Shown here piece by piece: positions 1 to 12,400 of a DNA stretch of 33,800 bases. The DNA comes from a virus. The translations under genes were made by a program, and so were the position numbers. The stretch covers positions 1 to 33,800 of IMG/VR virus record IMGVR_UViG_3300020459_000042, one strand, 5' to 3'. Within the stretch, counting starts at the first letter, position 1. Every line of letters starts with the position of its first letter. Under the pieces are notes generated by a model. That model had not been told where the DNA came from and searched no databases. It worked only from the letters and a program-made list of their open reading frames with translations.

Positions 1-630
1 TGTTCATATGTGTTTCTAAAGAGCTTCGTTCAAATGGCATTTGACTTAGTTCAACATGGAGTAAGCATACAGATATCGCAAGATTATAGTAGTATGGTTA
101 ACTTTGCTCGTTGCAAGTGCTTAGGTGCTAATGTGTTGCGAGGACCTGATCAAGTACCTTGGGATGGTAAGTTAAAGTATGACTATCAGTTATGGATTGA
201 CTCAGATATAGTATTCAAGACAGAACAGTTACTTCAACTAGTATTAATGGAGAAGGATATAGCAGCAGGTTGGTATATGACAGAAGATGGTCAAACCACT
301 TCAGTTGCTCACTGGTTAGATGAAGACAACTTCCGTAATAATGGAGGAGTCATGAATCACGAAACTGGTGAAACTATGTCTAAGAGAAAGAAACCATTCA
401 CAGTCGATTACACTGGTTTTGGTTGGGTTCTTATTAAGAATGGTGTATGGGAACATGAAGAGATGAAATACCCTTGGTTTGCTCCTAAGATGCAAGTCTT
501 TGAATCAGGTGATGTACAAGACATGTGCGGAGAAGATGTATCTTTCTGTTTAGATGCACTAGAAGCAGGTTTTGAGATATGGTGTGATCCTAGAATTAGG
601 GTTGGTCATGAAAAAACTAGGGTAATATAA
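1..630 (+). CDS. Glycosyltransferase-like protein, 5' end cut by the window
   Basis: The frame is open to the left edge. A GTG at position 10 could be read as a start, but the upstream in-frame codons (C, S, Y) continue the same fold, so I treat the gene as lacking its N-terminus. Visible motifs are LWIDSDIVF at about residues 61-69 counted from position 10, with the DSD triad expected for metal and nucleotide-sugar binding in GT-A folds. Further on are YTGFGWVLIKNG, GEDVSFC and a C-terminal VGHEK. This pattern matches a family I recall as common in T4-like cyanophages, annotated as glycosyltransferase or hypothetical. The likely role is sugar transfer onto a phage or host target, but donor and acceptor are unknown. 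Its TAA overlaps the start of the next small gene. The GT-A assignment is by motif only; activity is inferred. Confidence 0.65.
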   Translation, partial: CSYVFLKSFVQMAFDLVQHGVSIQISQDYSSMVNFARCKCLGANVLRGPDQVPWDGKLKYDYQLWIDSDIVFKTEQLLQLVLMEKDIAAGWYMTEDGQTTSVAHWLDEDNFRNNGGVMNHETGETMSKRKKPFTVDYTGFGWVLIKNGVWEHEEMKYPWFAPKMQVFESGDVQDMCGEDVSFCLDALEAGFEIWCDPRIRVGHEKTRVI

Positions 631-746
631 TGATAGATAGAAAGATAAACAAAAAAACTAGACAGGGAAACGGTAAGAATACAAAATATTCTAGCACCGC
701 CCGAAACGCTGCTCGTAAAAAGTATAGGGGACAGGGTAAAAACTAG
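630..746 (+). CDS. Small basic 38-residue protein (KTRQGNGKNTKYS type)
   Basis: The ATG overlaps the stop codon of the preceding gene in a TAATG junction, so translation is probably coupled. The 38-residue product is strongly basic, rich in Lys and Arg, with the run KKTRQGNGKNTKYSSTARNA followed by RKKYRGQGKN. I recall similar tiny basic proteins (KTRQG..KNTKY..TSRN..KKYRGQG) in marine T4-like phages, always of unknown function. The charge suggests nucleic-acid or ribosome contact, but that is inference. A probable terminator lies immediately after its TAG stop. Confidence 0.6.
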   Translation: MIDRKINKKTRQGNGKNTKYSSTARNAARKKYRGQGKN

Positions 747-750
747 CGAG

Positions 751-772
751 CGAGCGTTGCTCGATTTTCTTT
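751..772 (+). terminator. Probable intrinsic terminator after the glycosyltransferase and small basic gene
   Basis: The five-base arms CGAGC (751-755) and GCTCG (759-763) pair around a GTT loop and are followed by ATTTTCTTT. A second CGAGC at 747-751 can replace the left arm. It lies five bases past the stop codon of the small basic gene and before the next start, as expected for a transcription end. The stem is short and the U-tract is broken by one C, so strength is uncertain. Confidence 0.5.
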
Positions 773-776
773 AAAC

Positions 777-1046
777 ATGATTACTGTAAAATTCACTATT
801 AAACAAGATGGTTCTATAACCGACGAGATAGTCGGTGTAGAATCTCTTCCTATGAAAGAATCTCTAAAGAAAATAAAGGATTACATAGATGAGAAAATAA
901 AAGTAGATGAGCATTTATATGACGAAATACTAAAAGATGCTGAATGGGACGAGAAAAGAATGGATGTAATAGGTCAAAATGGCAATGATGGACTCCATTA
1001 TGAGGATCAATACTACGAATTAGACCATAGTTCTGAGTGTAGTTGA
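777..1046 (+). CDS. Hypothetical acidic 89-residue protein
   Basis: I do not recognise this protein with confidence. The N-terminus MITVKFTIKQDGSITDEIVG resembles the strand-turn-strand start of small DUF2997/Ycf35-associated proteins, but the rest does not follow that family. The middle (about residues 25-60) is rich in Lys, Glu and Asp and is probably helical. The C-terminus is acidic and Tyr-rich, ending in SSECS. No Shine-Dalgarno sequence is visible before the ATG. An internal Met at residue 26 (MKESLKK) is an alternative start, but the N-terminal strand pattern favours the longer form. The gene stands alone between a probable terminator and a late promoter. Confidence 0.5.
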   Translation: MITVKFTIKQDGSITDEIVGVESLPMKESLKKIKDYIDEKIKVDEHLYDEILKDAEWDEKRMDVIGQNGNDGLHYEDQYYELDHSSECS

Positions 1047-1065
1047 AAAAAATTAAAAAATAGGG

Positions 1066-1073
1066 TATAAATA
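1066..1073 (+). promoter_or_regulatory. T4-type late promoter box upstream of gp25
   Basis: An exact TATAAATA octamer, the consensus -10 element used by T4-like phages with the gp55 sigma and gp33/gp45 coactivation. Transcription would start roughly six bases downstream, near 1079-1080, leaving a leader of about 20 bases before the ATG at 1099. It sits in the only non-coding gap between the 89-residue gene and the baseplate run, as expected for a late structural operon. Confidence 0.85.
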
Positions 1074-1098
1074 ACTCACGAACCCTGTGCCAATTTTG

Positions 1099-1494
1099 AT
1101 GGCAACTAAAAAATCACATAGTTATAAAGATATTACCCTCGATTTTGTACCTAATCCTGTTACAGGAGACTTAGGTGTACTCAAAAACGAGAGGGCAATC
1201 ATGCGTTCTGTAAGAAATCTTGTCCAGACTAGAATAAGAGAAAGGTTTTATAGTGATGTTGGATCAGAAGTATCAGATCTTCTCTTTGGTTTTTGTGATA
1301 TTGCTACTGGAGGAGTCATAGCAGATGAAGTTAGGACACTTTTAGCAACATACGAACCAAGGATAGCGAATGTTGCAGTAGTAGCTACTCCTAGACCTGA
1401 CTTAAATGAGTACGAGATGTCAATTAATTACGAAATCGTAGGTCAAGGTAGATCTGTACAGGGATTTGAGTTCATTTTAGAGGCAACTAGGTAA
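1099..1494 (+). CDS. gp25: Baseplate wedge subunit gp25
   Basis: The 131-residue product begins MATKKSHSYKDITLDFV and carries the YEPRI motif (EPR triad) that marks the GPW/gp25 lysozyme-like fold of contractile tail baseplates. Length matches T4 gp25 (about 132 residues). gp25 nucleates the wedge and contacts gp6 and the sheath. A GTG at 1087 would add four residues, but it lies only about seven bases after the predicted late transcription start, and relatives as I recall them begin with MAT, so I chose the ATG at 1099. The gene is followed after four bases by gp6. No good Shine-Dalgarno sequence is visible. Confidence 0.9.
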   Translation: MATKKSHSYKDITLDFVPNPVTGDLGVLKNERAIMRSVRNLVQTRIRERFYSDVGSEVSDLLFGFCDIATGGVIADEVRTLLATYEPRIANVAVVATPRPDLNEYEMSINYEIVGQGRSVQGFEFILEATR

Positions 1495-1498
1495 CAAA

Positions 1499-3418
1499 AT
1501 GCCAGTAAGTAAGTTTACAAATTTAGATTTTGATCAAATTAAGGATCAGATTCGTCAATATCTAAGATCAAACAGTAATTTTACTGATTTTGACTTTGAA
1601 GGATCGAACATGTCGATCTTAATAGACATTCTAGCGTACAATACTTATATCTCTGCGTTCAATAGTAACATGGTAGTCAATGAATCCTTCTTGGATTCAG
1701 CAACTCTGAGAGAAAATGTTGTTTCTTTGGCAAGAAATATAGGATATGTACCAAGATCTCGTAAATCTGCTCAAGCAATAATAAATTTTGACTTTAAATT
1801 CAATGGAAATAGTAATACAGTTAAATTAAACAAAGGATTAGTATGTGTAGGAGCACAAAATAACACTTCTTTTACATTTTCTATCCCAGAAGATGTAATA
1901 GCAGCATCTCCTATTGATCAAGGAAGCAATATTTTAACAAATCCACCAAGAACTGCTAAATTTGAGAACTTAGTAGTGTATCAAGGCACTCTTTTAAAGA
2001 AAAACTTTGTTGTAAACGCTAGTTTAGATCAAAAATTTATATTAGAGAACTCATTTATTGATACTGAGTCAATTAGAGTGTTTGTAAGAAAGGGTGGAGC
2101 ATCATCTGGACTAGAATATTCAAGAATTGACAACATTACAAGTTTAGGTGCATCATCAAACATCTATTTGATACAAGAAATCAAAGATGAGAAGTATGAG
2201 TTGCTATTTGGTGATGGATTTTTCGGTACAAAACTAGAAGATGGAGATATTATAGAAATAAGTTATATTATTACTGAAGGAAAAGCAGGTAACGATGGTA
2301 AATTCTTCTCATATAGTGCAGATGCGGTAGATGATGCGGGTAATCCACTCGCTGCTAGTGCAACACCTGTTATAAACACCACTCAGAATGCAAAAGGTGG
2401 TGGTGATATTGAAACTATAGAGTCTATTAAGTATATTGCACCCAGAGTGTACTCATCACAGTACAGAGCAGTCACAACAAAGGATTACGAGGCAATAATA
2501 CAAAGTGTATTTCCTGATGCAGAGTCTGTTTCAGTGGTTGGCGGTGAAGAATTAGATCCACCTGAGTTTGGTACTGTTTTATTGAGTATAAAACCAAGAA
2601 ATGCAACATTTTTATCTGATTTTACAAAAACAAGAATCTTAGATGAGTTAAAGAGTTACTCCATAGCAGGAATTAACCAAAAAATAGTTGATCTTAAGAT
2701 TCTATACATCGAACTTGACAGTGCAGTCTATTATAATACAAATGTATACGATGAAACTGATACTTTAAAAGCACAAGTAACTCAATCGTTAACAAATTAT
2801 GGAACTTCTACTAATTTAAACAGATTTGGGGGAAGATTTAAGTATTCTGACTCTGTATCAGTTATTGATGAGACAAATAAAGCAATTACATCAAATATTA
2901 CTAAAATTATAATGCGTAGAGACTTAAAACCTGTCTTTAATTCGTTTGCTCAGTATGAATTATGCTATGGTAATCAATTCCATGTAAATAAAGATGGTAA
3001 AAACATCAAAAGTACAGGATTTACAATTTCTGGTCGATCTGATACACTTTACTTTACAGATATTCCAAATCCAGACTTAAAAACAGGTCAATTAGCAGTT
3101 ATTCAATTAGCAGAGGTTGCAGCAGACTCATCTGCTGTTGTTCTTCCATCTGCAGGAACAGTAGATTATGTAAAAGGTGAAATAATTATCAATACACTGA
3201 ATATCACTAACACAACACTTGGAAATGGGTTGATTGAGATTCAAGCATTCCCAGAATCTAATGATATCATAGGTTTGAAGGATTTGTACCTTCAATTGGA
3301 CATGTCAAATACTAAGATAAATATGGTCAGAGATACAATATCTTCTGGACAGCAAATATCTGGAATTGGATATAGAACAACCTCTAGTTACTCAAATGGT
3401 ACTTTAATTAGGTCATAA
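1499..3418 (+). CDS. gp6: Baseplate wedge subunit gp6
   Basis: A 639-residue protein, close to T4 gp6 (about 660). The N-terminus has the recognisable baseplate_J/gp6 signature: a short helix, then DFEGSNMSILIDILAYNTYI at about residues 33-52, and an ESFLDSATLRENVVSLARNIGYVPR stretch near residues 62-86. The central part has ISYIITEGKAGNDG and RAVTTKDYEAIIQSVFPD, typical of the J-like domain. In T4, gp6 dimers form the inner ring that links neighbouring wedges. The C-terminal region (about 500-639) is Gly/Ser/Thr-rich and less conserved. It lies between gp25 and the giant gp7-position gene, the same order as T4 genes 6 and 7. Confidence 0.9.
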   Translation: MPVSKFTNLDFDQIKDQIRQYLRSNSNFTDFDFEGSNMSILIDILAYNTYISAFNSNMVVNESFLDSATLRENVVSLARNIGYVPRSRKSAQAIINFDFKFNGNSNTVKLNKGLVCVGAQNNTSFTFSIPEDVIAASPIDQGSNILTNPPRTAKFENLVVYQGTLLKKNFVVNASLDQKFILENSFIDTESIRVFVRKGGASSGLEYSRIDNITSLGASSNIYLIQEIKDEKYELLFGDGFFGTKLEDGDIIEISYIITEGKAGNDGKFFSYSADAVDDAGNPLAASATPVINTTQNAKGGGDIETIESIKYIAPRVYSSQYRAVTTKDYEAIIQSVFPDAESVSVVGGEELDPPEFGTVLLSIKPRNATFLSDFTKTRILDELKSYSIAGINQKIVDLKILYIELDSAVYYNTNVYDETDTLKAQVTQSLTNYGTSTNLNRFGGRFKYSDSVSVIDETNKAITSNITKIIMRRDLKPVFNSFAQYELCYGNQFHVNKDGKNIKSTGFTISGRSDTLYFTDIPNPDLKTGQLAVIQLAEVAADSSAVVLPSAGTVDYVKGEIIINTLNITNTTLGNGLIEIQAFPESNDIIGLKDLYLQLDMSNTKINMVRDTISSGQQISGIGYRTTSSYSNGTLIRS

Positions 3419-3423
3419 AACGA

Positions 3424-6400
3424 ATGATAGAAACCTACAGTCCATTATCTTCTAGGGTTAAGACCTATCAAGTTGTTGGAGATCAAACTCCAGAGTTTGC
3501 AAAGGCAGAGAATCCACTATTAGAAGAATTTTTAAAGCAATATTACATATCACAAGAACATCAAGGTGGTTCTCTTGATATTGGGGAGAATATTGACAAA
3601 TATATTAAGATTGATAATTTAACTAAAGAAGTTGTTGCAGGAATAGCAAGTATTTCATCTGGTATTGATTCTACAACTGATACTATAACAGTTTCTCCTA
3701 ATACCAAAGGATTTCCACAAGAGTATGGTCTTTTAAAGATTGATAATGAGATTATAACATATACAGGTGTAACTACTAATACATTTACAGGATGTACAAG
3801 AGGGTTTAGTGGTATCACAACATACCGTACTACCAATGACCCATACAATCTAACATATACAGATACTACACCTGCTAAACACGATTCTGGAGCAAGTATA
3901 CAGAATTTAAGTGCATTATTCTTACAAGAGTTCTATACTAAGTTGAAAGCACAATACACACCTGGTCTAGAGGGTGTCACACTAAGTCCTGAGCTTAATG
4001 TTAACAACTTTATAAAAGAAGCAAGAAATTTATATGAATCTAAAGGTACTGATGAGTCATTTAAGATTTTATTCAAGGCATTATTTGGTTTAGAACCAAA
4101 AATCAACGATCTTGAGAAATATCTAATAAAACCATCATTTGCCAACTACTTAAGAAGAGAATCTTTTGCTGTTAGGGTAATAGAAGGTGATCCACTTAAA
4201 TTAATAGGTCAAACACTATACCAAGATAATGAAATAGGTAATGACCTAGTAAATGCTGCGTCAGGACCTATTTCTGATGTTGTACAGATAAGAGATGACT
4301 ATTATCGCATATCTGTGTTTATTGGTTTTGATGATAGAGACTTAATCGAAGGTAATTTTGTAATACCTGGCAAAACACAGTCAATAGGCACAATTGGAAT
4401 CGGTGCAACAGTAATTACAGTTGATTCTACCATAGGATTTGGGCAAACAGGTACTTTCCAAGTTGGAGTGACTGATGACTCCTTTTATCAGACATTAGAC
4501 TATTCAGAAAAGACTATAAACCAGTTTATCGGTGTTACAACTGCACTAAAAGAGATTCCATCAGCAACTGAATTATATGCACCTACTTTAGTCTATGGAT
4601 TTGAAGATAACGACTTAAGTAAGAGAGTCAACATGAGATTGACTGGTGTAATTAGTAATTTTGAGTCTTTACAGAATTTATATGGACTAACTGAACAATC
4701 TAGGATACAAGTTAAGAATTTAGGTAGATATGTTAAGAATCCACCAACAGATAAAACATATTCGCAAGTATTTTTCAATTCTTGGGTTTATAACACTAGT
4801 GCAAGGTATGAAATAGAACAATTCTTTGGAACTACTTTTAGATTGAAGGGTAGGATTGATAAAGCAAGTATAAAGAAGAACGATACAGTAGAAATAGTCA
4901 TCAGAAACACTCAGACGGTCGTTGCAACGGGTTTAAATGTAAACTTCGTAAATACTGCACTAAATGAGGTAACTCTCTCAGGAACCATTACAGCTGCCTC
5001 TGGTATTAGCTATGATATAAGAAGAATACAAGAAAAAGCAACAAGTACAGGAGTTCCCATCGTTGGTGGTCAAGATCAGATACTTGCAGATGTAACTAAC
5101 GCATATATTCTTGATGCTAAGTATTCTCCTACTAATTTAAAGGAAGGTTATGTTGCATCTAACTCTATTCCTTCATATGACATTACAACTGAAAAAATAA
5201 CCGCAACATTAACAGATCCAAAGATAGGAAACAATGATTTTGAAGGTTATGATGTATTAACCAATAGATACACAATTTTCTCATTTCCAAGCAGTGTACC
5301 TTTCAAAACTGGAGAAGAAATCTCATATGTCCCAAGAGGAGACACTACAGCAATCGGTGGACTAACTCAAGCATCATATTTTGTTGAAGTATTGTCACAA
5401 AACAATAAAATCAAATTATATCAGTCAAGATCGTTCATTCCTTCTGGAATAGCAGTTGGATTTGTTCCTACTGAGCTTCCTACAGGAATTCATGACTTTA
5501 TTCGTGCAGAACAAGCAAGAGAGTCTATTTTCCCTTCTGGAACACTTAAAAGGTTTATTTTAGATCAAAACCTTACTGATGGTACAAAACCAAAGACAAC
5601 ATCTGAATCAACACAAACTGGAACAACAGGAATGTTGATTAATGGTGTTGAAATTACAAATTACAAATCTGACAAGTATATTTACTTCGGACCTGTAAGA
5701 TCTTTTGATATAGTTAACGCAGGTAGAGGATATGATGTTTCATTCCCACCTTCAGTTGGTTTTGAGACTAGCACAAGTGGTATTAACACTGCTTATGGTA
5801 GAGTATCTGTTGCAGGTACTGTTACTGGTATTTTAGTAGATCCTGTTGAATATGAGATTAAAAATGTAGTATCTGTCGATGTTCATGGTGGAAATGGATC
5901 TGGAGCAAGAGCAGAGGCAATAACAGAACTGGCATATAGATCACTTACATTTAATGCTAAAAAATTTGCAATAGGTGGTAATATTGATGTTGGGTCTGAC
6001 CGATTTATTTTAAATAAAGAGCATTTCTATAAAACAGGTGATAGAGTAATATACAATGCCAATAACAATAATCCAATAGCACTTTCTACTAGTACTGCTG
6101 TTGGTCTGGATACTGGTTTGGTAGAAGGTCAATCTTACTATGTTGGTGTTGCAGCAACTAATATATTCCAAATTTATACAAATAAGTCTGATGCAGTCGC
6201 AGGTGTTAATACAGTAAGTTTTGGTTCTACCGCAGGTGATTCAAATGTCGGTATTCATCAGTTTAATGATTATGAGACTAAACGAAGAATATCTAGAATT
6301 GCTGTAATTGATAGTGGATCAGGTTATACAAATAGAAAAATATCAGTAAATCCAACAGGAACTATTGGTGGAATCAGCACTGTTAGAGATTTTATTGAGT

Positions 6401-9400
6401 TTCCTAATCATGGATTCAAAGATGGTGAGGTTATTCATTACAGTTCAGATGATACTGCAATAACTGGTTTATCTACAACTGCACAATACCAAGTATTAAC
6501 AATAGATGATAATAGTTTTAGATTATGTAATTCTGGTCTAGCAACTACAAGATTACCTGATCAAACAAATTATCTTAATAAGTTATACACTAGATTTGAT
6601 TCTACTGGTTCTGGATATCAAAACTTCTTTTATCCTGCGGTAACTGTTGATATTAATGTTGTTACAAGTGATGATGCTAATAGAACCATAGAAGCATTCC
6701 CTATTGTCCGTGGTTCTGTTGTTGATACCATTCTTTATGATGAAGGTCGTGATTATGGATCTAATATAATCAATTTTGAAAAAACACCGATAGTAACTAC
6801 AAATTATGGTGAGTTGGGTCAGATTGGACTAACTATTGTTAATGGTAGAATATCAGATGCTTTTGTTCAAGCAGCAGGTCAGAACTATGACGGTCCTCCT
6901 GATTTAGAAGTCATTGGAGTGGGAACTGCAAATGGTGCTAGACTTCGTGCTGTAATGAACGGTGGATCTATTGATAAAGTCAAAGTTCTAGCAGCAGGTG
7001 TTGGATACGCATTATCAACAACAACAGTAACAGTTCTTGCACCAGGTAACGCTGCTACATTTGCAAGTAATATTAGAAGACTAACAGGTAATAAATTTAA
7101 TACTAGTCAAACAACAAATGGTGATTATCTAGGTGCAGTTGACGGTGGATTAGCGATAGAGAGTGTTGGATATGGTGAAACAGTTAGAACAGTATTTAAT
7201 GATGATGGTACAGGTCACTCTCCTATCATAGGTTGGGCATATGATGGAAACCCAATATACGGTCCTTTTGGATTTTCAGATAGAGACAACAATCAATCTG
7301 GATCTAGAAGAATGCTTTCTTCTTACAAGTTAGATCAGTCTAGAGTTAAGAATAGACCAAACACCTCAGAATTTGTTGCAGGATATTTTACAGAAGATTA
7401 TTACTATGATTCTAGTGGTGATTTAGATGAACATAATGGTAGATTTTGTAAGACTCCTGAGTATACTCAAGGAATATATGCATACTTTGCAACTGTAGAT
7501 AATTTAATTGCACCTCAGTTCCCATATTACATTGGGCATACTTATAGAGGATTCCCAATAGAAGAGAATATACAAGTTGGTAGTAAGATAAAACAAAGTA
7601 ATTTTAACTTTGAGAATTCAGAATTAGTTAGAAATACAAATCCATACAATATGTTTGGTAGTGGTGTATCTTACGATTATGTGGTTCAACCATACAAATC
7701 AATCAATAATGTTGCTTTCCCTGAGAGAATACTATCTGGATCAATAGACAATATTAAAATTGTCCAATCAGGCATAGGATATACTGTTGGTACACCATTA
7801 AATTTTGATAATTCGGATACTGGTGGAAGTAATGCATATGCAATTGTAAATAAAATTAATGGACAAGAAGTAAGTAAAATTAGTACTATTTTTAATAAAT
7901 TTGAAGATATAATTTTCTCATGGGGTGGATCAGATAGAGTTATTGGTCATAGAAAACCATTCCATCAATTAAAGTCAAGTGACTATGTGCAGGTTTCTGG
8001 ATTGTCCACTAGTATTATTGGATTAACTGGATCGCATCAAATTAGTTTAGTTGACTATTCAACAACTTTACTCGATACTGGATTTGTTGGTGTTGTAACT
8101 GATATTAGAGTACAATCTATTTCTCCTACAGTTTCTGTAGGTGCTACCATTGGATTCTCTACACAAATATTTTCTGCAGGTATAGGAACAACTGTTGGTG
8201 TTGGATCAGAGACTGCACAAATTTTAAATATATTCCCTGATGATAATGTATTAAGAATTCGTAGATCAGGTGCAGCTGCAACTACAGGTATTCTTGGTAT
8301 TGGAGTTTCTTTCTTCACAGATGAAATTATAATTCCTTTGGCAGTTGAGTACTTTGAGTCTCAACCAAATAGAAAGATATACTTCAACCCAACAGAATCT
8401 GTTGGATTTGGTACTACAGTAAGTCAAACCATAACTAGATCTTATCAGTATATGGGTGTTACCAAAGATAGATCTTTATTAACAAAAACAATACACTTAG
8501 AAAATCATGGTTTACAAACTAATGACGAACTGACTTTTTCTATCCCTACAAGCGGATCTAATATTTCCTGTGCTACTTCATCAATATATGCAGGTACATT
8601 TAATCTTCCATCAACAGTTTATGCAGTCAAAAAGACTGAAGATACAATTGGAATAAAAACAACTAAAACTTCTGCTGATTTAACCTTTATTAGTGGTGGA
8701 TCTAATGTATATGATTATTTGTTTGAGAAAGTAGAACCAGTCAAAGTTACTGGTACAATTGAAAAAATTGCAACCACTGTTGAAACTACTGTTGACCATA
8801 GTTTAGAAGATGGTGATATAATTGACTTAATTGTAAAACCAGGTCTTTCAACTGGTATTGGTACAACAACATATACTAAATTAAAAGTCATTGATGATTA
8901 TTTAATTACCAATCCTCTTGAGATTGCTGCATCTGGAATAAGGACAGATACAAACAGAATTAGAGCAAATGATCATAGATTAGTCACAGGTGAGAGGATA
9001 CTATACTATGGTGCGAATTTACCTGATGGGATTGAACAAAAAGAATATTATGTTGTTAGAGTAGATGATAATACAATATCTCTTACAAATACTTTTGCAG
9101 AAACTGCAGGTGTACCTGTTCTTGTTAACATAACAAGTCAAGGTGGATCTGGTCAAACAATAAACCCAATAAATCCACAATTAAGACCTTTCAAGAATAA
9201 TGATTTGGTCTTTGACATGAGTGATCCAAGTCTAACAGGTTATCAGTTAAAATTCTACTATGATACAAATTATTTCAATGAATTTGTTGGATCTGCCTCC
9301 AGTGAGACTTTTGAGGTTATTGGTGTAAGTACATTTGCAACTGTTGGTATTGGATCAACCATACCTACCTTTGATAATGTATTCCATCCAACTACAATTC

Positions 9401-12400
9401 TTAAATACTCAGATACTTCACCAGAATTGATATTCTACAATGTATTTGGTACAAGTGGTGTAGCAACTACTAAAAACACTGGTGTAGTTAATCAAGGTCA
9501 GGTAAAATATGTTGATAGTGGATATGCAGGAAAATTTAATATTGTAGGTGTGTCAAACACTGAATTTAAGGTTAATCTAAGATTTCCTCCAGAGTCGTTA
9601 CAGTATACTAGTGCTAATTGTGATAACTTATCATATACAACACAATCACCAACTGCTAATGGTGGTATATCATCAATAACTATTCTTAACCGTGGAATAA
9701 ATTATGAAAAAGTACCTGGCATTAGTAGTGTTGCAGGATCTGGTTCTAATGCTATATTGATAGTAGAATCAGTAGATATTAATAGATTATCCGAAGTAAC
9801 TGTTCCTGATGATGTTTTTGGTTATCCATCTGATAATACATTAAAACCAGATGCTTTTATACCTAGAGTTCTTACTATTGCTGATTACTCAACTATAGTA
9901 GATGTTAGAGTATCTTTTGGTGGTAGAGCATATATTACTGCACCTCAACTTGTTATATTTGATAAAGGAACAGGAGAGGTTGTGGATAGTGGACTTATCA
10001 CTTGCGATTTAAGTGACTCTGCTGTTACTAGTGCAACTATTAGTGTGCCACCTTCGGGATTGTCTGAAAATGAATTTGGAGTAATACCTACAAGAAATAG
10101 TAATGGTATTGCGGTACTAGAGGCATTTGCTGACGCAGGTATATTGACATGTAAGATATCTACTCCAATTCTAGGATATAAGAAGGAACCTATTGCAATT
10201 GGAGACTCTATATTCTTAGAAGGTATTACATCTTATGATGGTACTGGATATAACTCTGCAGATTATAAATTTACTCCATTCAGAGTTAGTGACTATAACA
10301 ACGCAACAAATCCAAGACAGGTTACTTTTGACTACACTGGTTTTACTACAAATCCAGGTATAGGTGTAACTGCAATATATGGTTTTGGTAATATAACAAA
10401 ATTTGGCAATCTTGCAACATTTGAGGTTACTAAAGGATTCTCAACATTTGTAGAGAATGAGAAATTCAAGAGAAATACTAATCCTTTTGCTGATGTTAGA
10501 TTAGACTTTGTAAATGTCAATACTGCCAATATCATTGTTAGTGGTGCTGAGGATTTAGAAGTTGGAGACATTTTAGTCGGTAAATTGAGTGGATCATCTG
10601 CTAGAATTACTGGAGTAGAAGAATTTGATGGTAATTTTAATATACAGGCATCTGTTAAGACAACAGTTGGTTGGAGAGATAATGTTGGATTAATTAATGA
10701 TACAAACCAAGTCTTACCAGATAATGACTATTATCAGAATTTGTCTTATGCTATAGAGAGTCCTAAAACATATGAAGACTTAATTACCTATGTTAATGAT
10801 ATTGTTCACCCAACAGGTCTTAAAAACTTTGCTAATACTGAAATTATAACAGATGCAGCGTTACCAGGTTATAAGAGTGTGGGTGAAACCTTTACTCCTG
10901 CGGAAGATAAAGGTGGATTAGTATTAGACTTTATCAATGAACCACTTAGAGTTGATGCGATATATCCTGCCGATCTAGCAAGAGACTTCCAAGCACAGGG
11001 TAATATATCTAAATTTGTAGAACTTAGAAGCACTAGACTCGCTGATTTCATACTAAACAAAACTAATAGAGTTTTAAAGCATGATGATATTAGTCCTCAA
11101 TTTGTGTCTAATGATTCTAACGATTTAAGTCCTTACAGAATTGTTGCTACTTATCCTGCTCCTAGAAAATTCCAAAGGTTCTTTACACAAACTGTTCATC
11201 AAGCAGAAGATCCTGCAAAGAATCAATATCAATTAAATGAGTTTATTTCAGTAACCGTAGGTCAAGATACATTCCTATTACAAAAATATGAAGATAAAAA
11301 CTATGATCAATTAGGTTTTACAACCAGTTATGTTCAGTTTGATACTAGCTATTCCTCTAATGCAACAGATTTAATAATTAGACCTAACGAACCATTCGAT
11401 ACTGATTATGAAGTTAAGACTTTCCAATCAAACTTCTCCGATACTGTTGGAGTGGGAACCACTGCGTTTGGTCATATTAGATTAGAATCATCAGTTAGCA
11501 CGGTAGGTGGAGCAAATACATTAGGAGTTGCTTTGACAACTAATGTTATTGGTGTTTCTACAATAACAACTGAAGCTGCAGTCATACAATTTGTAGTAAG
11601 TGACTTAACAACTAGTCAAGTTGACTTCTTTGAGTATGCTGCAATGCATAATGGTTCCGACACATATCTAACAGAATTAGCAGCATTTAACTCTAAACAA
11701 AATTTAAGTGGTTTATCATCACCTGATTTTATCGGTACATTTAGTTCTTACATAGATGGCGGTCTATTAAAACTTGATTTCTTAAATGGAAGTCAGAATA
11801 CAGTTGAGATAAAGTCTAAAATGATTGCTGTAGATCCTTCAGTGGTAGGACCTACAACAGATTACAGATTTAAGAATACCACATTTGACCCAGATGGAAC
11901 TGAAAGAACTGCAAGATTAGAAGTTACAAGTCAAGCAAAGGCAGGTATTGCTACTGTTTGTGGTATTGCTAGTATTAGAGATTTGTCTGTTAAATCCACA
12001 ATTCATGTTGCAATTGGAGATACCCAGTCAATCCATTCAATTTACTTATTAACTGATCCATATAATCAACAAAACTTTATAACTGAGTATCCATTAGCAT
12101 CTATTGGTGCTACAATGGGAATTGGTACATTTGGATCTACATACAGACCTGATGGGCATATTAATCTTGAGTTCCATCCATCAGTTTCTGGTATAGTTAG
12201 TGTTAGTGCATATAATGAAATCTTATACAAAGACGAAGATCCTAATGGATTATTAGAAGGTATTGGTGAAATTAGTTATGGATCTGTTTTTGAGAATGTT
12301 GCACAAACCAAATACTTGGGAATAAACAATAGAGATAGTAGAACATTTGCGATAAGGAATCAAGGTGTCCCAATATATGCACAAGAAACTAATATTGCTG

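Noticed and set aside
1062-1086. AGGGT...ACCCT inverted repeat around the late promoter as an operator
   Set aside because: Only five base pairs with a 15-base gap in an AT-rich region; too weak to support a regulatory claim.
1087-1098. GTG at 1087 as the start of gp25
   Set aside because: It would leave a leader of only about seven bases after the predicted late transcription start, and the ATG at 1099 gives the MAT start and length expected for gp25.
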